Below, in pieces: positions 21,590-34,195 of a stretch of 64,000 bases of DNA; position 1 is the first letter of the stretch, and every line of letters begins with the position of its first letter. Below the pieces are notes generated by a model. It did not search any database. It saw only the letters and a program-made list of their open reading frames with translations, and was not told the DNA's origin. Made by a program: the position numbers and the translations under genes. Source of the DNA: Quercus robur (Eukaryota; Streptophyta; Magnoliopsida; Fagales; Fagaceae); the NCBI RefSeq assembly GCF_932294415.1, contig NC_065543.1, positions 31,081,530-31,145,529 on the forward strand, in the 5' to 3' direction.

Positions 21590-22910
21590 TCTTTAGGTTG
21601 TTTACATTCCAATGATGGAGTACAGTTTTTTCATCTAGATCCTCCAAATAGTACGCACCTATTCTTGCCACCGAAGTGATGCAATACGATCCTTCCCAAT
21701 TAGGCCCTAACTTTCCCTAAGCTAGATTCCTGGTAGTACCCAAAACTTTTTTTAATACCAAATCTCCTGGTGCTAACGGCCTTAGCTTTACATTGGTATC
21801 ATAACCTTGCTTGAGCTTGTGCTGGTAATAGGCCAATTGGACCATTGCATTCTCTCTTCGTTCTTTAATCAAATCTAAACTCTTTTCTAGCAGCTCATTA
21901 TTGCCATCCAAAGTGAATGCATTTGTTCTCAGCGTTGGAAAACCAGTTACCAGAGGAATTACAGCCTTGGCCTCATACTTCATTGAAAAGGGGGTTTCTC
22001 TTGTTGACCGATGAAGTGTTGTTCAATGCGTCCAAAGGACATGTGGTAATTCCTCCACCCATCCTCCCTTTGCATCGTCCAACCTCTTTTTAAGTCCATT
22101 CACTATAACCTTATTGACAGCTTCAGCTTGCCCATTTCCTTGTGGATAGGTTGGAGTGGAATATCTATTCTTTATCCCCAGATCACAACAGTACTTCCCG
22201 AAAGCTTTGTTATCAAATTGAAGGCCATTGTCCGAGATGAGAGTATAGGGAACCCCAAATCGAGTAATGATATTCTTCCAGATAAACCTCTTGACATCCA
22301 TATCTCTGATATTAGCCAAAGGTTCAACTTCGACCCATTTGATGAAATAGTCTGTGCCGACCAACAGATATTTTTTATTTCCTACTGCCTTAGGTAAAGG
22401 ACCTACAATATCCAAGCCCCACTGAGCAAAATGCCAAGGGCTAGAAAGAGGATTAAGAACTCCTCCGGGCTAATGAATGTTTGGCGCGAATCTCTGACAC
22501 TGATCATATTTTTTAACATAGTCTTGTGCTTCCTTTTGCATGCTCGACCACCAGTATCCTTAAGTAATGGCTCAGTGAGATAAAGATCTTCCTCCTATGT
22601 GACTTCCACAAATTCCTTCATGTAGTTCTTCCAGGAGTGATTCTGACACCTCGGGATGTACACAAAGCAGATATAGTCCAAAAAAAAAGCGTTTGTACAA
22701 CTTTTTATCCTTTGATAGCCAAAACTGAGGAGCTTTCCTTCGTACTTTCTCAGCTTCTGACTTCTCCTTAGGCAATATGTCCTTTTCCAGGAATAGCAAT
22801 ATAGGATCCATCCAGCTCGGCCCTACCCTGATTTGATGGACTTGGAGCAGGTCTCTCTTTATTGGGGTAGGGGTGCATAGGTCTTCGACAAGTATTACTC
22901 GGGGCAAATC
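21590..22910 (-). pseudogene. Gypsy integrase remnant of element C
   Basis: Minus-strand blocks: an upstream zinc-finger region (about 22572-22907, ending ELHEGICGSHIGGRSLSH), the catalytic core (22023-22415, with MDIVGPLPKAVGNKKYLLV, the Asp motif TLISDNGLQFD and the Glu motif TYPQGNGQAEAVNK), and a C-terminal part (21717-21983, with RRENAMVQLAYYQHKLKQGY and LAPGDLVLKKV) trailing towards 21590. Stops and frameshifts separate the blocks. All three acidic catalytic positions look preserved but the protein cannot be made whole. Confidence 0.85.
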
Positions 22911-24866
22911 CTGTGCCGAGGAAGTGGCAAGGGTAGCCAGGGAATCTGCATGGGTATTTTCACTTATAGAAATATGCGATAAGTCAAAAGATTCAAATAT
23001 GTTTGTATGCGCCTAACTTAACCCAAATATTCCTACATTCTTGCATCTCGGGCTTCCAATTCTCCCTTTACCTGGCCTACGACCAGTCTTGAATCTGAAA
23101 ACATTTCCACTGCCTTTCCACCCATTTTCTGTGCCATCGCCATTCCCATCAACAAAGTTTCATATTCTGCTTCATTTTAAGTAGTCAAGAACCCCAACCT
23201 CAATGATTTTTCAATGGTGATCTTCTCAGGAGATATCAGAACCAGCCCCAATCCTGATCCCTATTGGTTTGTTGCTCCATCCACATATACTTTCCAGGGT
23301 GAAGGGTTTTGTGTGGAGATCAGGCCAATCGATTTTTCATCCATGCCATGCTGTTTTACCTCTACTTCTTCAGGAAGTTCAGCAAACTCGGCTACCAGGT
23401 TGGCGAGGACCTGGCCTTTTACAGAGGTACGAGGTATATACTTGATATCAAAAGCTCCTAGAATCATGCCCCATTTGGCAATCCTTCTGGTATAATCCAC
23501 ACTCCAAAGTATTGACTTAAGTGGAAACTGAGTTAGGACAACCACGGTGTGTGCTTGGAAGTAATGGAGAAGTTTTCGTATAGCATTACCGCCAAGATGG
23601 CCTTCTCCAGTGGTAAATAACGCACCTTGGCTTCATGAAATGACTTGATCACGTAATAAACTGGCCGTTGTATGCCACTGTCTACTCGTATCAAAACAAA
23701 ACTTAATGCATGAGAGGCTACCGCCAAGTAGGCAAACCGAACCTCATCCACCTCCGGATTGGACATGATAGGTGGCCGAGATAGGTACTCTTTAAGCTGT
23801 TGAAATGCTACAGCACACTCCTTGATCCATTCAAATCCTTTCCATTTATGCAGCAAAAGGAAGAAGGGTTTGCATCTATCTGCTGACCTGGATATAAATC
23901 GATTCAAAGCAGCAGTCATCCCGATCAGTTTTTGGACCTCCTTAGGATTCCGAGGTGGTTGCAAGCCGTTAATGGCCTTAATCTGATCAGGGTTCACCTT
24001 AATTCCCCTGTGAGTCACCATGTAGCCCAAAAACTTACCCGAACCTACACCAAACGAACACTTGGAAGCATTCAGACGCAACTTATGCTTCCTCAAAATT
24101 TCAAAAATGTTCGTAAGGTCTCCCACATGCTCAGATACAACCTTGCTCTTTACCACCATATCATCAATATAGACTTCAATGCTCCTGCTCAACTGTGGTT
24201 CGAACATTTTAGTCATCATCCGTTGATAAGTAGACCTTGCATTTTTCAAACCAAAAGGCATCACTTTGTAATGATAGTTTCCAGTGGGAGTAACAAAAGC
24301 TCTCTTTTCCTAATCGTCCAGTGCTAGTGGTATCTGGTGATATCCTTGAAAAGCATCCAAGAAACTTATCTGAGGATGGCCTACCGTCGCATCCACCAAC
24401 TAATATATCCGAGGCATAGGGAAAGGGTCTTTTGGACACGCCTTATTGAGATCTGTGAAGTCTACACACACACGCCATTTCCCATTTTTCTTTTTCACCA
24501 CCACCGTGTTAGCTAGCTACTAAGGATAGAAAACTTTCTTGATAGCCCCTGCTTGTTTGAGCTTTGTTACCTCATTTCTGACAGCCTCAGCGTGCTCTTT
24601 GGACGGACACCGAAGTGGTTGTCTCTTTGGAGTGATGGAAGGGTTAACATTCAAATGATGACAAATAAAACTTGGATCTACACCTGGAGCTTCGTAGGCA
24701 CTCCACGCAAACACATCAACATTTTTTCTATGAAATTCAATAATTGCTCCCTCTCTCGTAGAGGCAATTGAGCCCCAACCTGAAAGAACTTCTCCGAATC
24801 ATCACCAACAATTACTTTTTCTAGATCTTCACATTTCGCTTCATCAGCTGGTCTATTGAAGAGCAA
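22911..24866 (-). pseudogene. Gypsy reverse transcriptase / RNase H remnant of element C
   Basis: In reading order: GVPTKLQV and FAWSAYEAPGVDPSF (about 24660-24714), an interrupted palm/fingers region, then MPFGLKNARSTYQRMMTKMF, catalytic YIDD (in EVYIDDMVVKSK), FLGYMVTHRGIKVNPDQIKA, RT-linked RNase H (PVYYVIKSFHEAKVRYLPLE), a connection domain (WGMILGAFDIKYIPRTSVKG) and the start of a second RNase H (WKVYVDGATNQ) that degenerates before 22911. The two RNase H modules support the Tat lineage. Several stops are present. Confidence 0.85.
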
Positions 24867-25058
24867 TGCCAGAGTTTCTAATTGTTATAAACCATTCTCA
24901 GCAATGGCCGAGATTTCAGCCTCAGGTCGATGTTGGATGGCCGCTACCAGGCATTGTCTGGCAGTAGATTGACTTCCTAATATTTCCAAAACCTGGCCTC
25001 CAAAGGGATATTTCACCTTTTGGTGAAGAGTGGAGGAGACAGCTCCTAGGGTATGAAG

Positions 25059-26171
25059 CTAGGGTCTACCCATGATGGTCGTATATAGAGAGAAAGCATC
25101 TACAACAATGAAGTCCACCTCCACCACATCCGAGCCAGTCTGCACGGGTAATCTGATCTGACCCTTCGGAATGACTATCTTACCTTCAAAACTCACTAGA
25201 GGAGAACTGTAGGCTGTTAAATTCTCAGGTTTCAAATTTAGCACCTTATATAGGTCAAGATACATTATCTCAGCTACGCTGCCCTGGTCGATCATCACCA
25301 TTTTCACATCGTACCCACCAATTCTAAGTGTAACCACCAAAGCATTATCGTGAGGCTGTATGGTTCCAAGTTTGTCCTCATCTGAAAAACCTAACACCAG
25401 TGGGATGCCCATCTTGACTCTCTTTGGCATTGAACCAAATTCCTCAACTGGATAACGAGATGCTGACATTACTCTGGAGGGGCAAGATCTGGTCCTCCCT
25501 GGGGCAACAAATATGACATTTATCGTGCCTAGAGGGAGTCTCAAAGAAGCATCTCCCTGAAACTCCGAACCCGTTTGGCTTCCCCGGCCACTAGAATGAT
25601 GCAAGAGTTGCTTTAGTTTCCCTTTCCAGACCAGTTGGTCTACATGGTCCCACAAGTTTCTGCAATCCTCAGTAGTGTGTCCATGGTCCTGATGATATTG
25701 GTAATAAAGGTTTTGATTACACCTCATAGGATCTCCTGCCATCTTGTTCAGCCATTTGAAGAACGACTCGTTTTTAATCTTCTCTAGAACCTGTTGTACT
25801 AGTTCTCGGAACTCAACATTAACCACCTTGGTGTTGGCAGATCTTGGCTGCCCAACAAAGTCTTTCCGAGGTCGGTTATTATTATACCGGTCCGACATGA
25901 AATCCCTCCTCTCCTGAGGGATCACCTTAGCCTTTCCTTTCCCCTGCAATTGGTCTTCTTCTACCTTTTTGTACTTGTCAATCTAATCCATAAGTTGACG
26001 CACACTGGTAATAGACTTACCAGTCAGAGATTTCCTTAAATCATGCTCGGCTAGAAGGCCAGCCTTAAAAGTACTAATGGCCACATCATCATAGTCTCCA
26101 TCTATTTCGTTAAACATCTCCCAGTATCTATCCGAGAAGGTCTTCAGAGTCTCCCCCTCTCGCAAAGACAT
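25059..26171 (-). pseudogene. Gag C-terminus and protease remnant of element C
   Basis: It continues the gag interrupted by the solo LTR: SLREGETLKTFSDRYWEMFN, then FKAGLLAEHDLRKSLTGKS and a stop near 25983. A longer open block (25059-25949) has RRDFMSDRYNNNRPRKDF, a Tat-type zinc finger (YYQYHQDHGHTTEDC) with its first Cys replaced by Tyr, and an aspartic protease region with the active-site-like VMIDQGSVAEIMY and VDAFSLYTTIMGRP. Confidence 0.85.
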
Positions 26172-27280
26172 TGTAAGGTTGAATTTATTCAACCATCTAA
26201 TTGGCTTTATTCCGTGCCAAATTTGCTTGTAATTCAGCATTTAGTAACCCTGTATTTAGGTGGGATTGTTGTAAGGGTAGTGAGTGAGATAGAGTGAAGT
26301 TTGCTCAAGAGTGTGCAAGAAAACAGAGTGTCGCGGCTGGGACTCGCGGGTGGACTCGCGGCTGCAAGCCGCCAGAAGCTGCACACGTGCCAAGCATGCT
26401 GGAAGATGAACAGTCATGCTAGCTGGAGCACTACAGGACAAAACAGGACAACTGGCCATACGGTTAACTCGCGACTGGATCTCGCGACTTGGTCGAGCCG
26501 CGAGGTCAAGCCGCGAGCCACCCCTGTTTTGGAAAAACCTGACGTTTCACATTCCTCTCCTCTCCAGTATAAATACCCTTTTAACCCACGATTGAAAGAG
26601 AGCTTCCAGAGAGAATTTTGAGAGAGAAACCCTAAAGAAAAACAAGATTGTTTCACACACAATCCCTACCTTAGAGTCTCATCAAATTCCTCACTCTCTT
26701 CCTCTCCATTGTCAAATCCTTGAGAGGCATTATACCAAACCTGGTTCTCACCATTATCATCTCTGTGAGACAGTCGTTTGGAGTTCTGGGAAGCAGTTAG
26801 GAAGGAGCCAATATTCATTGGTTGATGCTACGGTGTAGTAGCGGAATCCGGGAAGCTAGAAAAGAAAAAGGTTCGGCGCAACCTCGTTGGAGCAAGAAGC
26901 TTGGAGGGCTTAGGTGCATTGGGTAGATTAGGCTTGGAGGGTCTATTGCTGTCCTTGTATCCCAACTGTATTTTCTAGTGGATTGATTACCGCTTGGAGG
27001 GCGGCGGAGAGGTTTTTCGCCGAGGTCTTCGGTTTCCTCTTCGATAACACATCGGGTGTTATCTTTGTGTTTGCATCTTCCTTCCTCTCTATCTCTGCCT
27101 TTACATTATCTGCTGTGGTTTAATTTTATTATGGCTTAGATAGTTGTTTAACCAGTTTCATAGTATAGCATATGTTAAGTTTCCGCACACTAGTTGTTTG
27201 ACATATTGCTTGTGTTGGTTAAGCTGTTTTTGGGGGTCTAAACGTTCAAAAGTGTTTTTGTACACGTTATTGAACTTTCA
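26172..27280 (+). mobile_element. Solo LTR of family A inside the gag of element C
   Basis: 1109 bp, TGTAAGG...TTTCA, co-linear with the element A LTR (TATA box at 26568-26575), with scattered substitutions and small indels. A direct repeat GACAT flanks it exactly (26167-26171 and 27281-27285). No internal region is present. It formed by LTR-LTR recombination after insertion into the older element C. Confidence 0.95.
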
Positions 27281-28056
27281 GACATAGATAATAAGGAACC
27301 CAAAGACCGAGGAAACCTGTTACAAGTGATAAAGCGAGCGCCAAAGGCCCGGGTGAGCTTCTTAAAAGAGTCAATGGAATTCGCCCTTAAACCATTGAAC
27401 CACCTCATCGCCACGGGGCCCAAACTAGATGGAAAAACCTTACACATCAAAGCCTTATCTTTGAAATGAACGGCCATCCTTTGATTGAAGTGACTAACAT
27501 GTTCCACCGGATCTGTTCAACCATTATAAATGGTGAATGTGGGTTGATGGAATCGTCGAGGAAGACTCGCGCCTTCTATGTTTCGTGTGAAGGGTGATTT
27601 AAAGATTTGACTCAACGCCTTGTTCATGGCATCATTCCCCAGGCCTTTGCGAGGCGGGCTCTTATATCTACGTCTATGGTGGTATTCCTCGTTGTGGGAG
27701 AAAAACTCGCTAGGCAAAGTTCTGGATCTCCGTTTATAACTAGCAGCATCTATCTCCTCGAAGGATAGCTTAGAGTTGGGCGATGAATGTCTTCGTCGTG
27801 CGTGGCGCAATTCCCTTTTCAACTCATCGATTTCACGTTACATGTCTCTATCGTTCTTTGCATGGGAAACACGACTCTTCCCTTAAGACTAGCTTTTAAT
27901 AGTATGCGCTGCGTGCGCATTTCCCTCATGATCTCCTCTCCGTTCGAGGCTCCTACACAGATTGCTATGTTGAGACCCCCTTGATTCTGCTTGGTGTAGA
28001 TTCGTATCCACCTGGTGTGGACCTGTCGCTGCCTGGTGTGGACCTACTTGTTCCAT
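27281..28056 (-). pseudogene. gag: Gag N-terminal part of element C
   Basis: The start is the ATG at the complement of 28054-28056 (MEQVGPHQAATGPHQVDTN...), about 45 bp past the primer site. A charged Arg/Ser-rich region (RRRHSSPNSKLSFEEIDAAS, HHRRRYKSPPRKGLGNDAMN) leads to the capsid-like domain (FHQPTFTIYNG, EHVSHFNQRMAVH, FPSSLGPVAMRWFNGL). The frame breaks at least twice (stops near 27517 and after TIKS) and the block is cut at 27281 by the solo LTR, resuming at 26171. This is a gag type I associate with Fagaceae Gypsy elements (recognition only). Confidence 0.85.
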
Positions 28057-28102
28057 CTTAAACGTTGCACCCAAAATACTTTCAGAATAGACCAAGTTCT
28101 TC

Positions 28103-28117
28103 CCACAGACGGCGCCA
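28103..28117 (-). other. Primer binding site of element C
   Basis: On the minus strand TGGCGCCGTCTGTGG begins two bases after the 5' LTR. It is a TGGCGCC-type primer site found in plant Gypsy elements; the exact tRNA was not checked. Confidence 0.75.
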
Positions 28118-28119
28118 AT

Positions 28120-28917
28120 TGTAAGGACTGAATTTGGATTGGACCCAATATAGGATTGGGTTTTAGCCCAATAAGCCCAAACAATGAATTTGTAGAGCGT
28201 GGGTGAAAGAATTAGTTTTATTCAGTAAGAAAGACAATAACAGTTGTTTATTTAAGAGAATCAAACACAAGTAAAGTAAGAAAATCTGTCCTCGACACAG
28301 TCCGAGGAGCTATGTTATAATGTCAAGTTGATAATCAAGGTTACAAAAGTTCAAAGGATTATTACAAAGATTTCTTGGTTTTCTGATCCCCCTCTTTAGA
28401 CCACCTTTCCATGCTATATATTATAATTTTGGTATCATCTCCACCATACACGTGTAGGTTAGGTTCTAGGAACTCCTTCTTGTCCCATCCAACACCTCCT
28501 AGAACCTTTAACTAGCAGCTGTAAGGCTGCTTCACCACTGTTCAGGTATCACCTCCACATTATTGCGGCCAGAGAGTTAGCTAGGATGCATTTAATGTGG
28601 AGGTAGCAGTTTTTGTAGATATTTGTTACCTCCCTCTACTCCTCCCTTATCCAATGTCTGACTTCTAACCATGATGCAACCTTGAAGGATGTTCAGGATG
28701 ATAGGACATTCCTACTGACCTTGGATCTCTATTTCTGAGATGACTTTTCTCCTTGGACATATTTTGGACTATCATATACAATCCTTATTTCTTCTTCTTC
28801 TACCATTCTCATAATAACCTTATTTGACCATTCCCGAACTAGTAAATATCATCGAATTGGGCCATAGGCCCAATTCGTACAATTTTAATAGTACCTTCTG
28901 GCTAACTGGCCCTCACA
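28120..28917 (-). repeat. 5' LTR of element C
   Basis: 798-bp direct copy of 16528-17325. The right TSD AAACT follows at 28918-28922. Confidence 0.92.
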
Positions 28918-28922
28918 AAACT

Positions 28923-29490
28923 CTTTAAGAATAAATAATTTATAACACATGGCGCAAAATTGGAACTCTAATTTGGAATTATAATTTGAGTTTCTCTCAG
29001 CTTCACCTATTATTATTATTATTATATAGATTTTGAAAAAAAAAAAATATTGGCAAATAAGAGAGAATCTAATCCCAATCAAGCCAATTATTGGCAAGTA
29101 AACAAATAATTTCAGTGACAAGTACAAATTAGAACCAACAAAAACTTATCACATAAGATTTACTGTGAAAGTGTTGTAAAAAATATTGTGAATGTAGTTT
29201 TTTTTAATTAAAATTAGATGACCTATAACTCACTATATCGTTACCACAAGTGCTTCACAAATTTGTTAAAAAATATTATTAGTAAAAATTTAAAAATTTT
29301 ACTATTGGGAGATTTTAAAAATATGGTTGAGTATTTGAAAAAAAAAATAGCCATTAGAAATAAATGATGGAAGATTGAAAAAGCAAACAAAGAAAGATTA
29401 AAAAGAGAATGAAGGAATAATATTATTATTAGTGCAAAGGAAAGTAAAGAAATAATGTCTTAGAAATAATATTATTATAATGAATGAAGA
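28923..29490. other. AT-rich spacer
   Basis: Low-complexity A/T with short ATT runs. No gene or clear element ends. Confidence 0.55.
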
Positions 29491-30341
29491 AATAATGTCT
29501 CGAGATCTATGCCAGACATATCTTCATGGGATTATGCAAACACTTCTTGATATTCTATTAGAAGTTCTTTCAAATCTTGCATTTCTAGTGGATTTAAAGT
29601 GGAACCAATTTTAATTCAAAGTGGATTCTCACAATTTTCCTAATTAAGAGTTTCAAGCATTGGTTTCATAGGTTCAATTTTTCTTGTCAATTGTTTATTA
29701 ATTTCATTTTCAAATTCAAGGAATCATTTAACTGTAAAATTTAAATATTATAGGACACATCAAAATAAGCCAAATCTAAATTCATCTTATTAAAAATATT
29801 GAAAAGTACATTAGAACTTGCATTATAGGATGTTTTTTCTATGACTTTAGAAAAACCAACTTAAGTCCAAATGCTAGTGTGCCCATAGCAAGTATGATGA
29901 ATGTAGGTGGATCACTTGGCTCCTCATAGATGATGGTTGGCACATTCCCCTCCATCTTAGGGGTCAATAGTGTCGTCATTGCTTCAACATCCATGTAGTC
30001 CATCCAATCAACTTACTCTTAAACCTCCTCAATCACCACCCTAGACTTTTCCTTGAAAGTGAGCTTCTCTTCAAAGAATATCTTCCAACCAGGGCACATC
30101 CTGCCCCTTTGTCCGTCCAAGGTTCAGAAAAGGGAAAATTTCCTCCTTCCCTCACAAAGTTCCTATTGAGGGTACTATGGGCATAAGTGCCCAAGATGGG
30201 CCTTTTCGGGTTTCCCAAAAATCCTTGAGAAGTACACCTCAACCTAAAGTGAACTAGGTGAAGGATGTAAGTTGAGTCGTTACCTAGATGAGGTCTAGGA
30301 ACTATATGCATAGCTCCCTTATTGTTCAAACTGTTGGACAT
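29491..30341 (-). pseudogene. Degenerate Gypsy gag-pro/RT fragment
   Basis: The minus strand near 29495-29640 reads PLEMQDLKELLIEYQEVFA, stop, SHEDMSGIDLET, i.e. the start of a Gypsy RT (FAWSxxDMPGIDP). Upstream pieces (29850-30341) include LTPKMEGNVPTIIYEEPSDP and PRPHLGNDSTYILHLVHFR. Many stops. No LTRs identified, so it is an orphan fragment. Confidence 0.5.
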
Positions 30342-30583
30342 CCTAGTCCAAATTGTTCTACATACAAATAAAATTATAAGAAATTCTTAAAACAGAGAAA
30401 AAAGATCATAATTTTTTTGTACTTACCCGAAATACTGACTAGCATATTACATGTTTATATATTAGATAATGTATCATGTCCATCGATCTGTACATTAGAG
30501 AGAATCTAATCCCAGTCGAGCCAAATCCAAGAATTCAATTTGATTGGGGAAAAAAATCCTGTGTATTTTTCTCTATTCATCAG

Positions 30584-31018
30584 TCACTCTAAATTTATGT
30601 CATGAAGATCCTGAAGAAGCTTGCTTGATGAAGAATGGTCTCCGCTGGTCTCATCCTTACTTTGGACAGAAAAAGAGGAATCAATCCATAGCCCATTCAT
30701 TGACATGTCTCTGTGTGTTTGACTCTCATGCAAAAAAGTGGAGCTCACGTGTGTTTGGCTGTCGTGTGAAAGCTTCTCAAAAGCTTTAAACCTTGGATCC
30801 AGGTTTGTTTCACTGCGCTTTATTATTGGTGCTTGAACCGCACATTTTCCTTCAATCATACTTACTACGGAAGACATTGATGGCCTGAGAGTGGGAGAGG
30901 GGTTGGTGCATAAAAGAGCCAAGCTAAGCATCCTCATTGCCTCTTCAGAGGAGTAGCTTGAACCAAGCCTTGGATCCACAAGTTCGAGTAGGTTTCCTTG
31001 CTCTTGTAAGACATAGGC
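30584..31018 (-). pseudogene. Kinase gene exon 24: kinase C-lobe end and C-terminal tail
   Basis: It begins AYVLQEQGNLLELVDPRLGS after an AAG|GCC acceptor, continues through RMLSLALLCTNPSPTLRPSM (kinase subdomain XI Arg) and ends in a Ser-rich tail with DLHDINLE and TGA (30584-30586). 145 codons including the stop, open throughout. Confidence 0.88.
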
Positions 31019-31248
31019 CTTCAATTGCATGTAAAAGAGCAAAGATAAATATTCATGATGTCATGCATACTTGCCAAGTTGGTAAGCAGAGAAGATGATA
31101 AGCATGAAAGTGTATTAATGTATATACAAGATAGAAAAGAATTTCTATATCTTCCCAAATTAAGCAACCTTTTATTCACTGTAAAGAAAATATAACAGTA
31201 ACAATTGTTAACAAAAAAGGATCCTCTAAGAATGACATAAATATTTAC

Positions 31249-32858
31249 CCAGTCCAGAAGATAAACAAACTCCTCCTTTGGCCTATAATCGGTGTTGCTT
31301 TTCCCACTAACAATCTCCAAAACAACTACTCCAAAGCTATAAACATCTACTTTATCGGTCAAGTAACCCCTCATTGCATACTCAGGAGCCATATAACCTC
31401 TGAAAAAAACAGATGGCACTAGATAGTGAGTATGTGTGCCAGGTAAGAGAGGCTTTCTAATATCCCATTACAAAAACATCTAAAACATTTTCTAAATATA
31501 AGTGTAAGGTTTTCTGCTCGCATATTAGACAGTATAAAAATGAAAGTGCAACGTATTGTATCACAACACTGCTACAATATTAAATGGCAAAATAAAAATT
31601 CCAAGTCATTGTTGGTTAAGTCTTATTATACACATTATATATTAAATCCAATGTGCTCTCTCTGACCCCGAAAAAAAGTGAGTTTTTGAGCATTTGGTAT
31701 GATTTTTTTAACAAGAAATGATGGACAAAATTTCTCTCCAAATCAAGTTGGAGAAATCTCTTTCAACTTTTTACATGGTTGTATAAAATGACTATCTACG
31801 TGTATTAAATCACATGATTCATTAAATAATATAAACAAGTCATGTGAATATTAAATAATTTATGTAACTAAAAGTACTCATGGATAGTTTTTCATGTTGC
31901 CACATAGTGGGTTGGAGGAACTTTCCTCTAACCCAATTTGGAGAGACACTCTGTCCATAGAATTATTTGTATTGTTTGCACTACCTATGTTAAAATTTAT
32001 TATACCAAAAACCAGTTGTATTTCAAGAAGCTAAATAAAGGTGGAGAGAGAGAGAGAAAAAGAACTCACATTGTTCCGGCTATTTATGTACTAATATGCG
32101 TCTGCTCTCCTTCATCAAGCTTAGCTAAACCAAAGTCAGATATCTTGGCATTTAGATCCTTATCAAGGAGCACATTTGTTGCCTTTATGTCTCTGTGAAC
32201 AATTTTCAACCTTGATTCCTCATGAAGATAAGCTAACCCCCTGGCTATTCCCAAGCATATCTTCCTCCTTGTTAGCCAATCCAAATGTAGCTGGTGCTCC
32301 TCACGACCTAAAATTGGAAACCGGGGGAGAGAGTTTTCAACAATAAGTCTTACTCTTGATATATATATATAAAAGGTGGATGTTAGTGAAGGACTTACCA
32401 AAAAGTGCACGGGCAAGACTGTTGTTTTCCATGTATTCATATATTAGTAACAACTGGTTTCCTTCAATACAACATCCATAAAGCCTCACAAGATTTGGAT
32501 GTTGCAATGCAGATATCATGCCTATCTCAGTAACAAATTCACGGTTCCCTTGCTTCGATTTGGACAATAGCTGCTTAACAGCAATTAAAGCACCATCTGA
32601 TAGTACACCCTAAGAACAAGAAAAGCAATTTCATAATCATATTTTTACTATCTTGCATTAGTACTCACACCAATGACATGGCCAAAATGTTGCTAGGATT
32701 AACACCTGCCAATAATAAATATCAATAATCCATAATTACCTTGTAAACTGGGCCAAAGCCCCCTTCACCTATTTTATTTGCAGGGTCAAAGTTCCCAGTG
32801 GCAGCTTTAATATGTCTTGAAGTAAAATAACCAGTTTGTAAATCTAGACCACGTAGTT
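31249..32858 (-). pseudogene. Kinase gene exons 20-23: protein kinase domain with a stop in the activation segment
   Basis: Exon 20 (32740-32858) carries the Gly-rich loop IGEGGFGPVYK. Exon 21 (32399-32609) has the ATP-binding Lys in IAVKQL and [15 protein letters not shown]. Exon 22 (32070-32307) has the catalytic loop HRDIKATN and DFG in [12 protein letters not shown], then HIST followed by TAA (complement of 32084-32086) where relatives have an Arg before IAGT. Exon 23 (31249-31399) has [11 protein letters not shown] and [16 protein letters not shown]. All core catalytic residues are present, so the loss is by nonsense, not by active-site decay. The stop removes the APE-side half of the kinase. 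Confidence 0.9.
31726..31957. mobile_element. MITE-like inverted repeat in intron 22
   Basis: The left end ATGGACAAAATTTCTCTCC and right end TTTGGAGAGACACTCTGTCC, read in reverse, share ATGGACA...TCTCTCCAAAT, with about 40 bp of imperfect inversion. It resembles the arms of the Mutator-like MITE at 15627-16023. TSD not resolved. Confidence 0.45.
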
Positions 32859-34158
32859 CTGTAAGAAGATAAAAAAAAAAGTTAGAAAATTTCCAAGAGA
32901 AAGAATAATAGAAAGGATAGATGATAAAAGGCAAACATATTGTTTTCATTACAAAAGTTTGCATGAAGTTCGTTTTTCACCCATAAACTTTAATAAGTTA
33001 TTTTTTTGTCCCTAAACTATTGAAACGTTACACTTTTGACCATAAATTTCAAGATGATTTTTTTTTTTGTTCCTTAACTACTGAATAAAATTACCTTTTC
33101 CTCTATAAAAATATCTTTCATATGATGCGTTTAACCAATAGTTTCATACCGCATGTTCACCTTGTGTTTGTGTCCTTTTCCTTCTTCTTTTTTTGCTTGA
33201 ATGTAATGGCCAAGGTCAAACATCTCAAATTCTCTAATGCCAAAAATAGTACCACCTAGTTAGACAAATATGATAAAAACAAGAGTGGATGGAAAGACAT
33301 AATGTGTAATGTTTTAAATAGATTAGAGACAAAAAAATAAACTTGAAGAAATATTTTGAATGAAAACAATACTTTTGCTATGATAAAATGTATTTCCACA
33401 AGGTAAACAATGATAAGAGCATAGAAAAACACACATCCATAAAAAAGAAGGATCACCATGTCTTTCTATTGGAATGTTAAAGATCGATTAAACCAAAATA
33501 CAGTTGATTATGAATCTTTGCCAAGTGTTGATTTTGCATCATCTTCTCGATGTATCATATCAAAAAACACTTATAGTTGTGAATAGGCAATACCAAATAT
33601 AAGTCGAAATGAGAATGAGGATCCCACAATAAATTAATCATTGCACAGTACAATGCCTATGCCTAGTGTTGCCCTTCTGCATTGGTAAAAGAGCTGAACC
33701 TTCTATTAGCCAATATTACCATTAAGGAGCAAAGTGTTCTTTGATTTTTTCCTGTAACTGGATCCTTTAGAACCACAAGAATCCTTTAGTTAAAATGGGA
33801 TTCCAACTCAACACCATTTTTTGAGATTTTGACTTTTGAGAAGAGTTTCTCTTTGGAGAGCACAATATGATGAAAGTTGTAAGTTGTGTTCAGGGGCAGT
33901 TATTGTCTATCATTGGCCTCTGTGGTAGAATTAGTCGGGGGCCTGAGTGGCAGCAATTTACCATGTGGCAGATGTTATTGATTCGAGTTTGCTTATCCTC
34001 AACTCATGAACTTAGCTGAAGCAAAGCTATATGATATTACCCAATTTTTCCAATACAGTAGTTTGATATAAGATTTATAGTTCTTATATAGAAGCAATGT
34101 TTCAGGGAGTCAAATCTATTATGGCACTAGATCTAGTATTTTGCTGTGTGTGTGTGTG

Positions 34159-34195
<37 letters not shown>

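Larger units (their letters stand above)
16528..28917 (-). mobile_element. Element C: old Gypsy (Tat-like) LTR retrotransposon with antisense accessory gene
   Basis: Two 798-bp LTRs (TGTAAGGACT...) with TSD AAACT at 16523-16527 and 28918-28922. On the minus strand the order is primer site, gag, protease, RT, RNase H, a second RNase H-like start (WKVYVDGATN), integrase, which is Gypsy order. Between integrase and the 3' LTR lie an 81-bp tandem repeat and a plus-strand accessory gene. Dual RNase H and an antisense extra ORF are hallmarks of the Tat lineage (established for the group; applied here by inference). The LTRs are clearly diverged (about 20 differences in the first 290 bp by eye) and the coding is heavily broken. 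A family A solo LTR interrupts gag. Confidence 0.92.
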
